A DNA stretch of 64,000 nucleotides from Verrucomicrobiia bacterium (GTDB lineage Bacteria; Verrucomicrobiota; Verrucomicrobiia; Limisphaerales; Pedosphaeraceae), in NCBI GenBank assembly GCA_036268055.1, contig DATAUW010000004.1, forward strand, positions 36,029-100,028, written 5' to 3'. Position 1 is the first letter of the stretch, and every line of letters starts with the position of its first letter. The notes beneath the pieces are model-generated. The model was given only the letters and a program-made list of their open reading frames with translations. It ran no database searches and was not told the DNA's origin. Shown here one piece after another: positions 63,943-64,000 of this stretch. The translations under genes and the position numbers were made by a program.

Positions 63943-64000
63943 TTAATGAGAAGCGGCGGGCGAGTGCGTGAGCGGTGGTTCCAAGAGGAAAATTCTTTCG

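Overview
The window looks like chromosomal DNA of a GC-rich, Gram-negative, environmental Verrucomicrobiota bacterium, probably a Pedosphaera/Limisphaera relative. This is inferred from the gene mix: DUF1080 and ThuA sugar proteins, many secreted beta-propeller proteins with the 'YDP / ATLLPNG' Kelch style or NHL repeats, a PEP-CTERM protein, GspG-like pilins, a GloVer-repeat protein, and short dispersed hairpin repeats between genes. No rRNA, CRISPR array, prophage or complete insertion sequence was seen. One tRNA (Gly, GCC) is present.

Layout. 0-3 kb: a receiver-PAS-GAF histidine kinase and a NarL-type regulator. 3-10 kb: a frameshifted PEP-CTERM protein, a Kelch-repeat secreted protein, a PQQ-type propeller protein and a DUF5009 acyltransferase-like membrane protein. 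10.6-14 kb: succinate dehydrogenase sdhCAB. 14-15.3 kb: two tandem prepilin-type proteins, the second behind a sigma-54-like promoter. 15.5-23.1 kb (minus strand): a compact three-gene operon of an outer-membrane beta-barrel, a ten-haem cytochrome c fused to an LVIVD propeller, and an NHL propeller, closed by a clear terminator. This is the strongest candidate for an unusual system, possibly an extracellular electron conduit. 23-26 kb: CoA-binding protein, a nucleotidyltransferase/degenerate-kinase protein and a XerD-type recombinase. 26-32.4 kb: a MoxR-DUF58-DUF4381-VWA-VWA-TPR (Bat-type) operon with stop/start overlaps. 32.5-39 kb: small accessory genes, a C39-type peptidase, a Phd/PIN toxin-antitoxin pair, a LolA-like/SUI1/YhbY operon and a ThuA protein. 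39-46 kb: TPR-methyltransferase, CvfB-like S1 protein, and pyruvate carboxylase.

46.6-50.9 kb is a sugar-degradation operon (tagatose/psicose-type epimerase, DUF1080, ThuA, and an esterase fused to an SMP-30 propeller). 51-53.8 kb is a two-gene membrane locus whose second product has His/Met-rich, probably metal-binding, segments. A tRNA-Gly is followed by an AT-rich GloVer-repeat gene that looks acquired. The window ends with a GH92 mannosidase, a very large NHL-trypsin fusion protein bracketed by direct repeats, and a small membrane protein. Overall the region mixes core metabolism (SDH, pyruvate carboxylase) with surface and polysaccharide-related functions.
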